Part shown: positions 46,991-56,327 of the stretch, piece after piece | Numbering within the stretch: the first letter of the stretch is position 1 | Layout: every line of letters starts with the position of its first letter | Origin: Amycolatopsis sp. 2-15 | Lineage (GTDB): Bacteria; Actinomycetota; Actinomycetes; Mycobacteriales; Pseudonocardiaceae | Assembly: GCF_030285625.1 (NCBI RefSeq) | Contig: NZ_CP127294.1 | Span: 8,464,001-8,528,000 of the forward strand | Reading direction: 5' to 3' | Length of the DNA: 64,000 nucleotides | Program-made: the position numbers and the translations under genes | The notes under the pieces: generated by a model | Database searches by the model: none | What the model saw: only the letters and a program-made list of their open reading frames with translations | Told to the model about the DNA's origin: nothing

Positions 46991-47814
46991 CGCAGGGTCT
47001 GCGAATGCGACCGTCGCGTGTGGACGTCACCCCGCCGCCGAGCCGCGCGGTCGGGCTGCGCTGGGTACCCCCGATCCGGGCTCGATTCGTGCTCGGCAGC
47101 GTGGTCGTGGTGCTCGCGCTGTGGCAGCTCGCCGCCTCGATCGGCGTGGTCGACGTGCAATTCACCAGCACCCCGGTCGCGATCGTCCAAGCCGGCGGCG
47201 ACCTCCTGAGCTCGGGTGAGCTGTGGGAGAACGCGCAGACGACGCTCGTCGAGTTCTTCACGGGCTTCCTGCTCGCCGTCGTGGTCGGCGTGCCGGTGGG
47301 CATGCTGATGGGCTGGAAGCTGCGGATCCGCCAGACGCTGGAGCCGGCGCTCGTCGCGCTCTACGTGACGCCGTCGCTCGCGTTGCTGCCGCTCGTGGTC
47401 CTCGCGCTGGGCATCGGCGAGGCGTCAAAGATCGCGATGGTCTTCATCGAGGCCGTGATCACGATCGCGGTGAACGCCATGGCCGGCATCCGCGAGACGG
47501 ACCCGAAGCTCGTGCAGGCCGCGAGGGCGTTCTGCGCCGGCGGCGGCGCGATGTTCGGCAAGATCCTCTTCCCGAGCGCGCTGCCGACGATCATGGCCGG
47601 GCTGCGCCTGGGCGCCGGGCGCGGCGTGATCGCCGTGATCGTGGCCGAGCTCTATGGCGGCACGGACGGCGTGGGCCAGCTGATCTCCACGTACGGCCAG
47701 AACTTCGACGTCGCCCCGCTGCTGTTCCTGACCCTCGTGGTCGGGATCTTCGGGTACGTCGTGACCGCGTTACTGCGCGTGCTCGGCACCGCCGCGACGG
47801 CTTGGGAGAGGTGA
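46987..47814 (+). CDS. ABC transporter permease 1 (NitT/TauT type)
   Basis: A 275-aa inner-membrane permease with about six helices. The EAA loop that contacts the ATPase is KLVQAARAFCAGGGAMFGKI followed by LFPSALPTIMAGLRLG. It probably forms a heterodimer with the following permease. Its start overlaps the ATPase stop. Confidence 0.92.
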   Translation: MTQGLRMRPSRVDVTPPPSRAVGLRWVPPIRARFVLGSVVVVLALWQLAASIGVVDVQFTSTPVAIVQAGGDLLSSGELWENAQTTLVEFFTGFLLAVVVGVPVGMLMGWKLRIRQTLEPALVALYVTPSLALLPLVVLALGIGEASKIAMVFIEAVITIAVNAMAGIRETDPKLVQAARAFCAGGGAMFGKILFPSALPTIMAGLRLGAGRGVIAVIVAELYGGTDGVGQLISTYGQNFDVAPLLFLTLVVGIFGYVVTALLRVLGTAATAWER

Positions 47815-47818
47815 ACCG

Positions 47819-48616
47819 ATGACCACCACCGTCAGTCCCACCAAGCGGCGCGTGCCGGAGAAGGCCATGCCGATCCTGCTTGGCGGCGGCTTCCTCGTGC
47901 TGGTCGCGATCCTGTGGCAGATCGCCGCGTGGGCCGGCCTCGTGAACCCGTTCCTCACGTCCTCCCCTGTGCTCATCGCGGGCTCGCTCGGCGACCAGAT
48001 CGGCTCGGGCCTGTTGCTGCGCAGCCTCGGCACGAGCGCGCTGGAGCTGGTGATCGGCTTCGGGATGGCCGCGATCGTCGGCGTCGCGGTGGGACTGCTG
48101 ATGGGCCGTTACCGCTACGTCGACTACGTGGTCGAGCCGTACGTGTGGCTCCTGTACTCCGCCCCGATCGTGGCCCTGTTCCCCTTGCTGGTGCTCATGT
48201 TCGGCCTCGGCAGCCCGACGGTCGTGGCCATCACGTTCCTGATGTCGGTGATCCCCGTGATCGTCAACTCCGCCCAGGGCGTGCGCAACGTCGACCCGAA
48301 GCTGATCCGCACCGCCGTGTCGTTCGGCGCGGGCGAGACGGCGTTGCTGCGCAAGGTGATCCTGCCCGCGTCGGTGCCGACGGTGATGGCCGGGCTGCGC
48401 CTGGGCGTGGGCCGCGGGCTCGTCGGTGTGGTCGTGGGCGAGTTCTTCGCGGGCGACGGCGGGATCGGCTACAACATCAGTTTCTTCGCCGGCCACCTCG
48501 GCACCACGGAGGTGCTCGCGTCGGTGTTCGTCGTGATCGTGGCCGGCGTCCTGCTCAACGTGGGCGCCCGCAAGCTCGAATCCCTCGCCGACTCCTGGCG
48601 CACCGAACTCCCCTGA
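47819..48616 (+). CDS. ABC transporter permease 2 (NitT/TauT type)
   Basis: A 265-aa permease paralogous to the preceding one. The EAA loop is KLIRTAVSFGAGETALLRKV followed by ILPASVPTVMAGLRLG. Two distinct permeases with one ATPase is the usual layout for thiamin-precursor-like and some aromatic-acid importers. It starts 4 bp after the previous stop. Confidence 0.92.
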   Translation: MTTTVSPTKRRVPEKAMPILLGGGFLVLVAILWQIAAWAGLVNPFLTSSPVLIAGSLGDQIGSGLLLRSLGTSALELVIGFGMAAIVGVAVGLLMGRYRYVDYVVEPYVWLLYSAPIVALFPLLVLMFGLGSPTVVAITFLMSVIPVIVNSAQGVRNVDPKLIRTAVSFGAGETALLRKVILPASVPTVMAGLRLGVGRGLVGVVVGEFFAGDGGIGYNISFFAGHLGTTEVLASVFVVIVAGVLLNVGARKLESLADSWRTELP

Positions 48617-48641
48617 CCGCTTTCCAGGAAAGAGGTACCCC

Positions 48642-50705
48642 GTGAAGCAGATCGCCGCCGACATCGGCGGGACGTTCACCGACCTGACCGCCGTGGACGA
48701 GCACGGCGTCTTCAGCACCGCCAAGACCCTGACCACCCCGCACGACCACGCCGAGGGCGTGCTCGACGGCCTCGACAAGCTCGGCGCGCACCTGCCCGAC
48801 ACCGAGCTGTTCCTGCACGGCTCCACCATCGCGATCAACACCGTGCTGCAGCGCGCCGGCGCCGCCACCGCGCTGATCACCACCGAGGGCTTCCGCGACG
48901 TGTACGAGATCGGGCGCGGCAACCGCTCCGAGCCGTACAACCTGTTCTTCGGCAAGCCCGACCCGCTCGTGCCGCGACGGCTGCGCCGGGAGGTGCGCGA
49001 ACGCGTGCTCGTGGACGGCAGCGTGCGCACCCCGCTCGACGTCGCGGCCGCGCGAGACCTGATCACCGAGCTGAAGTCGTCCGGCGTCCAGTCGGTGGCC
49101 GTCTGCCTGCTGCACGCGTATGCCAACCCGGAGCACGAGCTCGAGCTGGGCCGGCTGTTCACCGAGCTGTGGCCCGAGGCGTATGTGACGCTGTCGCACC
49201 AGATCATGCGCGAGTACCGCGAGTACGAGCGCACCTCGACCGCGGTGCTCAACTCCTACGTCGGCCCGGTCGTGTCGCGTTACCTCGACTCGCTGACCAC
49301 GCGCCTGGAGGCCCGGGGCTTCCGCGGCCGGCTGCTCATCATGCAGTCCAACGGCGGCATCATGTCCGTCGACACCGCGCGGCAGAGCCCGGTGCGCATG
49401 ATGGAGTCGGGTCCGGTCGCGGGTGTCATCGGCGCGTCCGCGCTGGCCGCCGGCCTCGACCTGCCGCGGCTGATCTCGTTCGACATGGGCGGCACCACGG
49501 CCAAGACCAGCCTGGTCAAGGACGGCCAGGTCGACATCAGCCCGGGCTACTTCATCGGCGGATACGCGACCGGGCACCCGATGGCGCTGCCCGTGGTCAA
49601 CATCGTGGAAGTCGGCTCAGGCGGCGGCAGCATCGCGTGGGTCGACCCCGCGGGCGCGCTGAAGGTCGGCCCCGTCAGCGCCGGTGCGGCGCCCGGCCCC
49701 GCGTGTTACGGCCGCGGCGGCGACCGCCCGACGGTGACCGACGCGAACCTCGTCCTCGGCCGGCTCGGCGCGAGCCGGTTCCTCGGCGGTGAGATGCCGC
49801 TGGACCGCGCGGCCGCCGAAGCCGCGATCATGACGCACGTCGCCGAGCCGCTGGGCCTCGACCTGCTGGCCGCCGCGCGCGGGATCGTGACGATCGCCGA
49901 CGCGCAGATGTCGCTGGCCGTGCGCGCGGTTTCGGTGGAGAAGGGCGAGGACCCGCGCACGTTCGCGCTCGTGGCGACCGGCGGTGCCGGGCCGCTGCAC
50001 GCGGTGTCGATCGCGCGTGAGCTCACCATCGGCACGGTCGTGGTCCCCGTGCTGCCCGGGCAGTTCTCGGCCAAGGGCATGCTCTACTCCGAGGTGCGCC
50101 ACGACCTCACGCGCACGCACCTGGCGAAGTTCGAACCATCCACAGTGGAGCAGTACGCGATCACGCTCAAAGCGCTCGGCGCCGAGGCGTGGGCGCGGCT
50201 GCGGGCCGACGTCGGCGAGCCGGCCACCGCGCCCGTGCTGCAGCACTTCCTCGAACTGCGTTACCAGGGCCAGGAGTTCACGATCCCCGTGCCGGTGCCC
50301 GAAGAGGGACTGTCCATTTCGAACCACGCGGCCGTGCGCGCGCTGTATGACGAGATGCACAACCGGCTCTACGGCCACCATGCGTCGGACGAGACGGTGG
50401 AGGCCGTCGGGGTCCGCACGGTGATCTCACTGCCGCTCGAAACGACCGCGGGCACCGCGGCCGAGGTCGAGACCGCCTCGGGCGAGCCGGAGCCGGTCGA
50501 GCACCGGCCCGTGGTGCTGCACGGCGGCGGCCCGGAGCCCGTGTCCTGTCCCGTCTACGACCGCGAGGCGCTGCGGCCCGGCCACCGGATCACCGGTCCC
50601 GCCGTGGTGCAGGAAGCCACGTCCTCGGTCGTGTTCTATTCCGGCGACGTGCTGACCGTCGCCGCCGACCTGTCACTCGTCGTCTCCGTGGGGAGCCCCG
50701 CATGA
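48642..50705 (+). CDS. hydantoinase/oxoprolinase subunit A
   Basis: A 687-aa ATP-dependent amidohydrolase subunit of the HyuA/N-methylhydantoinase A family with an ASKHA-type fold. The N-terminal phosphate loop is ADIGGTFTDLTAV (residues 4-16), with HGSTIAINTVLQR, MQSNGGIMS and the second ATP loop SFDMGGTTAKTS. With subunit B it opens cyclic amides such as hydantoin, oxoproline or N-methylhydantoin, or carboxylates ketones in the acetone carboxylase branch. GTG start with AGAGG; its stop overlaps the HyuB start (ATGA). Confidence 0.93.
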   Translation: MKQIAADIGGTFTDLTAVDEHGVFSTAKTLTTPHDHAEGVLDGLDKLGAHLPDTELFLHGSTIAINTVLQRAGAATALITTEGFRDVYEIGRGNRSEPYNLFFGKPDPLVPRRLRREVRERVLVDGSVRTPLDVAAARDLITELKSSGVQSVAVCLLHAYANPEHELELGRLFTELWPEAYVTLSHQIMREYREYERTSTAVLNSYVGPVVSRYLDSLTTRLEARGFRGRLLIMQSNGGIMSVDTARQSPVRMMESGPVAGVIGASALAAGLDLPRLISFDMGGTTAKTSLVKDGQVDISPGYFIGGYATGHPMALPVVNIVEVGSGGGSIAWVDPAGALKVGPVSAGAAPGPACYGRGGDRPTVTDANLVLGRLGASRFLGGEMPLDRAAAEAAIMTHVAEPLGLDLLAAARGIVTIADAQMSLAVRAVSVEKGEDPRTFALVATGGAGPLHAVSIARELTIGTVVVPVLPGQFSAKGMLYSEVRHDLTRTHLAKFEPSTVEQYAITLKALGAEAWARLRADVGEPATAPVLQHFLELRYQGQEFTIPVPVPEEGLSISNHAAVRALYDEMHNRLYGHHASDETVEAVGVRTVISLPLETTAGTAAEVETASGEPEPVEHRPVVLHGGGPEPVSCPVYDREALRPGHRITGPAVVQEATSSVVFYSGDVLTVAADLSLVVSVGSPA

Positions 50706-52444
50706 CCATCGACCCCGTCACGCTCGAAGTGGTCCGCTGCGCGCTCGTGGCGTACTCCGACGAGATGGCCACCGCGCTGCGCCGCGCCGCCTACAACCCG
50801 ATGATCTTCGAGGTCCAGGACTACTGCGTGGGCCTGGTGGACACCGAGGGCGAGCTGATCGCCCAGAACCTCGGCGGCCTGCCGATCTTCCTGGCCGACC
50901 TCGGCGTCTCCGTGGCCGACGGCATCGAGCGCCACGGCCTCGAAGGCTTCGAGCCCGGCGACGCGCTGGTGATGAACTACCCGTACGTCGCGGGCCAGCA
51001 CCTCAACAACGTCGTGGTCTACACGCCGATCTTCGTCGACGGCAAAGTGGTGGCGTTCCCCGCGGTGCGCGCCCACTGGGTCGACATCGGCGGCTCGCGC
51101 ATCGGCTTCGGCTCCACCGCCACCACCGACATCTACTCCGAGGGCCTGCAGCTGCGCTCGATCAAGGTGATGAAGGCCGGCGAGTGGGACGCCGACGTGA
51201 TGCAGATCCTCAAGGACAACATCCGCATCCCGGAGTCGTCGCTGGGTGACCTGCGCGCGGCCATCGCGGCCTGCCGGCTCGGCGAGCGCCGCATCGCCGA
51301 GCTCGCCGAGCGCTACGGCCTCGACACGGTGATGGCGTGCATCACCGAGATGCGCGACCAGTCCGAACGCCTGTCCCGCCACGCGGTCGCGCAGATGGCC
51401 GACGGCGAGTACACGGCCTCGGCGTGGATGGACAACGACGGGCAGGACCTCGACAAGCGCATCACGCTCGACCTCAAGGTGATCGTGAAGGGCGAAGAGC
51501 TCACGATCGACTTCTCCGACATCAACGAGCAGGTCAAGGGTCCCCTGAACTCCGGCAAGTCGGGCGGCGTCGCGGCCGCACGGGTGGCGTTCAAGATGCT
51601 GACACTGCCGACGCACCCGGTCGACGAGGGGTCCTTCCGCAACCTGCACGTGGTGTTGCCGGAAGGAAAACTGCTCAACGCCAAATCCCCGGCCGCGCTG
51701 GGCCAGTGGAGCATCTCGCTACCGACGGTGGTCGACACGATCATCCGCGCGCTTGCCGACGCGTTGCCCGACCAGGTGCCGGCCGCGCACAAGGGCGACA
51801 TGTCGGGCTTCACCTTCCACGGCATCGACGAGAAGACCGGCTCCCGGTTCGTGTGCCTCAACATCAACGGCGGCGGCTGGGGCGGGCGGCCCGTCGGCGA
51901 CGGGCCGAGCGCGTGCGTGTCGGTGTGCCAGGGCGACGTGCGCAACATCCCCATCGAGATCCAGGAAGCGCGCTATCCCTTGGTGTTCACGCGCCACGAG
52001 CTGCGCGCCGACAGCGGCGGCGCGGGCCGCCACCGCGGTGGGCTGGGCCTGGAGATCGACGTGGAACCGCAGCAGGCGATGTTCACCAACATCGCCAACG
52101 AGCGCACGACCTGCCCGCCGTGGGGCCTGCGCGGCGGCCACTCGGGCGCGGTGAACGACACGATCGTCACGCAGCCGGGCGGGCAGCCGGAGCACGTGAA
52201 GAAGCACACCGGGCTGGCGTTGCAGGCGGGGTCGAAGGTCACCTTCCGCACCGCGGGCGGCGGGGGCTGGGGTTCGCCGTCGGAGCGGCCGGCCGGCGAC
52301 GTCGCCGAGGACGTGCGCGACGGCTTCGTGACGGCCGAGGCCGCACGTGAGCTGTACGGCGTCGTGCTCACGGCCGACGGGCGGGTGGACGAGCCGGCGA
52401 CCGGCCGGCTCCGGGCCACGCAGGCAGATGTCGCTCGTCGGTGA
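50702..52444 (+). CDS. hydantoinase/oxoprolinase subunit B
   Basis: A 580-aa HyuB-family protein: DPVTLEVVRCALVAYSDEMA at the start, DGIERHGLEGFEPGDALVMN, the ring-facing HELRADSGGAGRHRGGLGLE and the C-terminal GGGGWGSPSERPAGDVAEDV. It forms a complex with subunit A. The 3' end overlaps the next gene by 17 bases. Confidence 0.93.
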   Translation: MTIDPVTLEVVRCALVAYSDEMATALRRAAYNPMIFEVQDYCVGLVDTEGELIAQNLGGLPIFLADLGVSVADGIERHGLEGFEPGDALVMNYPYVAGQHLNNVVVYTPIFVDGKVVAFPAVRAHWVDIGGSRIGFGSTATTDIYSEGLQLRSIKVMKAGEWDADVMQILKDNIRIPESSLGDLRAAIAACRLGERRIAELAERYGLDTVMACITEMRDQSERLSRHAVAQMADGEYTASAWMDNDGQDLDKRITLDLKVIVKGEELTIDFSDINEQVKGPLNSGKSGGVAAARVAFKMLTLPTHPVDEGSFRNLHVVLPEGKLLNAKSPAALGQWSISLPTVVDTIIRALADALPDQVPAAHKGDMSGFTFHGIDEKTGSRFVCLNINGGGWGGRPVGDGPSACVSVCQGDVRNIPIEIQEARYPLVFTRHELRADSGGAGRHRGGLGLEIDVEPQQAMFTNIANERTTCPPWGLRGGHSGAVNDTIVTQPGGQPEHVKKHTGLALQAGSKVTFRTAGGGGWGSPSERPAGDVAEDVRDGFVTAEAARELYGVVLTADGRVDEPATGRLRATQADVARR

Positions 52445-53789
52445 GCTCGCCGCGCGGGCGCACTCGGTCGGTTCCCGGCCGGTGCCGCCCGCGGTCCGGG
52501 CGGCTGCCCGGGCCCACCTGACCGACGCCGTCGGTGCCTTGATCGCCGGCCACACGACGCTGGCCGGCTCGGTGGCCGGGCTCGCGCGCACCCTGTCGGC
52601 CGAATACGGCGCCGCGCGGCGGACCGCCTTCCTCGGCGGGGTTTACGCCCACGGCTGGGAAGCGGGCGACATCCACCGCGGTTCGGTGCTCTGCCCGGGG
52701 TGTGTGGTGTTGCCGGCGACGCTGGCGGTGCTGCCCGCGGAGGCTTCCTCGGACGCCTACGAACGGGCGTTCCTGGCCGGCTACGAGGTCGCGCTGGCCG
52801 CGGCGGCCGCGATCGGAGGCGAGGCGCTGATCCGGCGGGGGTGGTGGCCGACGGCTCTGCTGGCCCCGCTCGGCGGTGCGGCCGCGGCTTCGGTGCTGCT
52901 CGACCGGCCGCTCGCCGTCACCGCGTCGGCGATCGCGCTGGCCGCACAGCACGCGGGCGGGTCGATCGCGGGTGCGACGGACCGGGCCGACGGCAAGTAC
53001 CTGCTGGCCGGGTTCGCGGCGGAACGCGCGGTCACCGCGTTCCTCGCGGCCGACTCGGGCTGGACCGGTCCGCTCGACATCCTCGACGATCCGCGTTCGC
53101 CGCTGCGGCGTTCGGAAGCCGCGGTGCCGGAGCCGTTCCTGCTGCCGGAGACGAGCCTGAAGCCGCACGCGGGGGCGAAACACCTGCAGGGCGCGATCGA
53201 CGCGGTGCTGTCGCTGCGTCCTGCGGGCGGCTGGCCCCCCTCGTCGGTGCGGCGGCTGAGGTGCCTGTTGCCGGCGCAGCTGGCCGGGATCGTCGATCGG
53301 CCGCCGCCGTTCGGCTCGGCGCTGAGCGCGTTGGGCAGTGCCCAGTTCGTGCTGGCCACCTCAGCCCTGCGGGGGCACTGCACGCCGTGGGACTTCGAGG
53401 ACGGCGCACTGCACGACGAGGCCGTGCTGGAGCTGGCCCGGGTGGTCGAGGTCGGGTCGGCGGACGACCTCACGGCCGCGTATCCCGCCAAGTGGGGCGC
53501 GCGGGTGGAGATCACCACCGTGTCGGGCAAAGCATCGGCGGATCGGCTCGACGCACGGGGTGACCCGGGCAACCCGTTGCCGGACAACGAGATCGTCGGC
53601 AAGTTCGGCACGCTGGCCGGGCGCGAGCTGGGCGCGGCACGGGCCCGGATGGTCGCGGAGTCGTTGCTGGGCCCGGATCCCTCGACGGTGTCGGTGCTGC
53701 GCGAGCACGTGCTGCCGTTGCTCGGGCGTACGTTCGTCAGGTCACCGGAGAACGCCGCGGCGGGCGCGAGAACAGGGGGTTCGTCCTGA
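52428..53789 (+). CDS. MmgE/PrpD-family protein
   Basis: A 453-aa member of the family that includes 2-methylcitrate dehydratase PrpD, cis-aconitate decarboxylase and iminodisuccinate epimerase. These are metal-free enzymes acting on citrate-like tricarboxylates or aspartate derivatives. Recognisable parts are HLTDAVGALIAGHTTLAGSV, ETSLKPHAGAKHLQGAIDAV and PDNEIVGKFGTLAGRELG. The ATG inside the HyuB 3' end is the only good start. Together with the aconitase-like sets it suggests a tri- or dicarboxylic intermediate. Confidence 0.85.
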   Translation: MSLVGELAARAHSVGSRPVPPAVRAAARAHLTDAVGALIAGHTTLAGSVAGLARTLSAEYGAARRTAFLGGVYAHGWEAGDIHRGSVLCPGCVVLPATLAVLPAEASSDAYERAFLAGYEVALAAAAAIGGEALIRRGWWPTALLAPLGGAAAASVLLDRPLAVTASAIALAAQHAGGSIAGATDRADGKYLLAGFAAERAVTAFLAADSGWTGPLDILDDPRSPLRRSEAAVPEPFLLPETSLKPHAGAKHLQGAIDAVLSLRPAGGWPPSSVRRLRCLLPAQLAGIVDRPPPFGSALSALGSAQFVLATSALRGHCTPWDFEDGALHDEAVLELARVVEVGSADDLTAAYPAKWGARVEITTVSGKASADRLDARGDPGNPLPDNEIVGKFGTLAGRELGAARARMVAESLLGPDPSTVSVLREHVLPLLGRTFVRSPENAAAGARTGGSS

Positions 53790-54628
53790 CCACCGACCGA
53801 CCCGCACCCGACCTGAGCCGCGCGCCGACGCCGCAGACGGTGCTGATGACGATGCTCGGCCGCTACTGCCTCGAGGAGAACCCCGAGATCGCGACCGCCG
53901 GGTACATCGACGTGCTCGCGCGGATCGGCGTGTCCGCGCACGCCACGCGGCTCACCGTGTCGCGGATGACCGAGCGCGGGCTGCTGGAGCGTTCCCGGCA
54001 GGGCCGCGCGGCGTACTTTCGCGCGTCGGAAGTCGGACTGCGGGTGGTGCGCGTGCAGCAACAGCGGACGTTCCACGACACGGGCGAGGAGCCGCAGCCG
54101 CCCGGCGCGTGGACGGTCCTGTGCTTCTCGCTTCCGGAGACGCACCGCAAGGAACGCCACCTGCTCCGGCGGAGCCTGGCGTGGGAGAGCTTCGGCCTGC
54201 TGCGCGACGGCGTCTGGCTCGCGCCGGGCGAGCGCGACGTGTCGGCGATCCTCGCGCAGCTGCCCGGCGCGGGTGTCGACCAGCACGTGGAGGTGTTCAC
54301 GGCGTACCCGAAATTCGACGACGTGCAGGGGATGATCTCCCGTACCTGGCACCTCGACGAGCTGGCCGCGCGCTACGACCGGTTCCTGCGGTCGTGGGAC
54401 GTGCCCGACCCCGTGCCCGAGGCGCTCGACGACCTGGGCCGCGACCTGATCCTGGCGTCGGCCTGGCGCCAGCTGCTGCGCGAAACCCCGCGCCTGCCCG
54501 CCGAGCACCTGCCGGGCGACTGGCCGGCCGCGCGCTGTCACGAACTGTTCCGCACCCTGCACGAGAGCTACCGTCCCGATGCCGACCGCCTCTTCGCCGG
54601 CATCCTCGCCGAACACCGGATGAGCTGA
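53786..54628 (+). CDS. PaaX-family-like transcriptional regulator
   Basis: A protein of 262-280 aa with the PaaX layout: winged helix at the N-terminus (GYIDVLARIGVSAHATRLTV, RMTERGLLERSRQGRAAYFR), a central PaaX domain (WTVLCFSLPETHRKERHLLR) and C-terminal RSWDVPDPVPEALDDLGRDL. PaaX represses phenylacetate catabolism and responds to its CoA ester. The start is uncertain: a CTG at 53786 overlapping the previous stop would give an 18-residue extension, while the first ordinary start is GTG 53840 without a ribosome site. Confidence 0.75.
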   Translation: MTTDRPAPDLSRAPTPQTVLMTMLGRYCLEENPEIATAGYIDVLARIGVSAHATRLTVSRMTERGLLERSRQGRAAYFRASEVGLRVVRVQQQRTFHDTGEEPQPPGAWTVLCFSLPETHRKERHLLRRSLAWESFGLLRDGVWLAPGERDVSAILAQLPGAGVDQHVEVFTAYPKFDDVQGMISRTWHLDELAARYDRFLRSWDVPDPVPEALDDLGRDLILASAWRQLLRETPRLPAEHLPGDWPAARCHELFRTLHESYRPDADRLFAGILAEHRMS

Positions 54629-54639
54629 GGAGAATTTCG

Positions 54640-55623
54640 ATGCGCGTGGTGGACACCCACTTCCACTGGTTCCCCCGGTCCCACTTCGAAACGATGGCGG
54701 GTCGCGGCTCGTTTCCCCGCACCGAACGCGTGGGCGACGGCTACCGGTACCTGTACAACGAGGGCCGCGGCTTCATCCCCCTGCCGGCCGTCTGGTTCGA
54801 CCTCGACGCGGGCTTCGCGGCGGCGACTGCCGCCACCGGCCCGGAAACTGTCGTGGTCTGCACCACCGGCGTGCTGGCTGGGATGCTCGACCAGATGCCG
54901 GCGGACGAAGCGCTGGACGAGGCGCACGCGTACAACGAGGAAATCGCTCGCGCGCAACGCCTGCACCGCGGCCGGTTCTTCGGCACGGCCGCGATTCCGC
55001 TGCAGGACACGGCCACGGCGCTGAAGGTGCTGGACCACGCGGTGGGTTCCCTCGATTTGCGCGGGGTGAACCTGCCTTCGATGATCGGCCCGGAAACCGT
55101 GGATGCTTCGCGGCTGGAGCCGTTCTACGCGCGCGTCGCGGAATTCGGCGTGCCCCTCATCGTGCACCCGACGGACCTCGCCTTCAACGAGGTCCTCACC
55201 GGCTACGCGGACGGCATCCAGCGGTCCATCGGCCGCCTCCTCGACTCCAGCGTGACAGTGCTGCGCCTCATCTTCAGCGGCATCATGGAACGCCACCCCT
55301 CGCTGCGCGTCGTCCAGACCCACGCCGGCGGCCTGCTCCCCTACCAGGCCGGGCGCATCGACAAGAACGCCCGCATCGAAGGCCTGCCACGCCTGCCTTC
55401 CGAGTACCTGAAACGCGTCTTCGTCGACACCGTCGCCCCCCAGTCGCTGACCATCCGCACGGCCCTGGAGTACTACGGCCCCGACAACATCCTCTACGGC
55501 ACCGACCACCCGTGCTGGAGCCCCCACGCGGCCGTGTCGATCCTGGACGAGTCCGCCTTGTCGGACGAGGTGCGGACGAAGATCTACTCGACGAACGCGG
55601 AGTCGGTCTTCAGGCTGACGTGA
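54640..55623 (+). CDS. amidohydrolase-2-family metal enzyme (ACMSD/OMA hydratase-like)
   Basis: A 327-aa TIM-barrel enzyme with a complete metal set: HxH at residues 7 and 9 (DTHFHWFP), the barrel His in LIVHPTDL, the His in VQTHAGGLLP and the Asp in LYGTDHPCW. Relatives decarboxylate (ACMSD, gamma-resorcylate) or hydrate (4-oxalomesaconate) aromatic-derived acids. ATG at 54640 follows GAGGAGA. It is the last gene of the catabolic unit. Confidence 0.9.
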   Translation: MRVVDTHFHWFPRSHFETMAGRGSFPRTERVGDGYRYLYNEGRGFIPLPAVWFDLDAGFAAATAATGPETVVVCTTGVLAGMLDQMPADEALDEAHAYNEEIARAQRLHRGRFFGTAAIPLQDTATALKVLDHAVGSLDLRGVNLPSMIGPETVDASRLEPFYARVAEFGVPLIVHPTDLAFNEVLTGYADGIQRSIGRLLDSSVTVLRLIFSGIMERHPSLRVVQTHAGGLLPYQAGRIDKNARIEGLPRLPSEYLKRVFVDTVAPQSLTIRTALEYYGPDNILYGTDHPCWSPHAAVSILDESALSDEVRTKIYSTNAESVFRLT

Positions 55624-55638
55624 GTCCGCTGTGGACTC
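55622..55638. terminator. weak stem-loop at the end of the catabolic unit
   Basis: GAGTCC-GCTGT-GGACTC, directly on the stop codon, without a T tract. It may end transcription from both sides (the DUF4288-like gene converges). Confidence 0.4.
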
Positions 55639-55649
55639 TCGGACTCTCG

Positions 55650-55970
55650 TCAGGGTTCCAGGTCGGCCTGGTGCTCGGTTCCGGTGTCGAAGTAGGTCGT
55701 CACGTAACCCTGGGGTTCCAGAGGGCTGTCCCGGGCAGGGAAAACCTCCGCACCCGATCCGAGCTCACCGGCCTCACCGAGGGCATACGCCTGGGCGAGG
55801 TGGCGGTGGGTCACGTCGTTCTCCTCGGCATACCGCGCGGCCTCGCGCTGTGCGACCTCGACGGCCTCCGCCGGCCCGGCCGCGCGCCACAACGTGATCC
55901 GCTCCTCGAACGGCGCCCCGGCTGCCCGCTCCCACTGGAACACGCACCGAACCGCGTACCACTCGGACAT
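55650..55970 (-). CDS. small conserved protein, DUF4288-like
   Basis: A 106-aa soluble protein: MSEWYAVRCVFQWERAAGAP, then FEERITLWRAAGPAEAVEVA and a C-terminal YVTTYFDTGTEH. The opening W-Y-x-V-R-C-V and the E-E-R-I-T-L-W pattern are typical of DUF4288 proteins. No catalytic motif is seen. The ribosome site is weak (GGGAG, 10 bases away). Function unknown. Confidence 0.7.
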   Translation of the reverse strand: MSEWYAVRCVFQWERAAGAPFEERITLWRAAGPAEAVEVAQREAARYAEENDVTHRHLAQAYALGEAGELGSGAEVFPARDSPLEPQGYVTTYFDTGTEHQADLEP

Positions 55971-56008
55971 TGCCCGCTCCCTCGGATCTCAGAGCCACCA
56001 AGCGCGGC

Positions 56009-56293
56009 ATGCTGGACACCCTTCGCGGCAGCTTCGCCGCCGGACGCATCGCGCCCCACACACGAGAACGCGTCACCGCCGCCTTCCGGACCATCCTCGA
56101 GAGCGGGGTGAAGGCCGGCACCCTCCGCGCGGACGTCAACGCCGAAGACGCCACCACCCTGCTGCACGGCGTCTTCCTGGCGACGGTCGACGGCGACGGA
56201 CCCGAACGCTCCCACCGCCTGCTCGACCTCATCGCCGACGCGGTGCGAGCTCCGGGCATCGGACACCCCGACGGCGCACCGGATCCCGGCTGA
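56009..56293 (+). pseudogene. TetR-family C-terminal fragment
   Basis: About 94 codons (MLDTLRGSFAAGRIAPHTRE...) resemble only the ligand-binding C-terminal half of a TetR regulator: TLRADVNAEDATTLLHGVFL is the usual family stretch. The N-terminal helix-turn-helix is absent and the sequence before it is the divergent promoter of the DUF4288-like gene. A remnant, or a domain-only protein. No ribosome site is seen. Confidence 0.55.
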
Positions 56294-56327
56294 GGCGTTC
56301 GCGCACAGCCGCTTCGCTCCCGAACGC

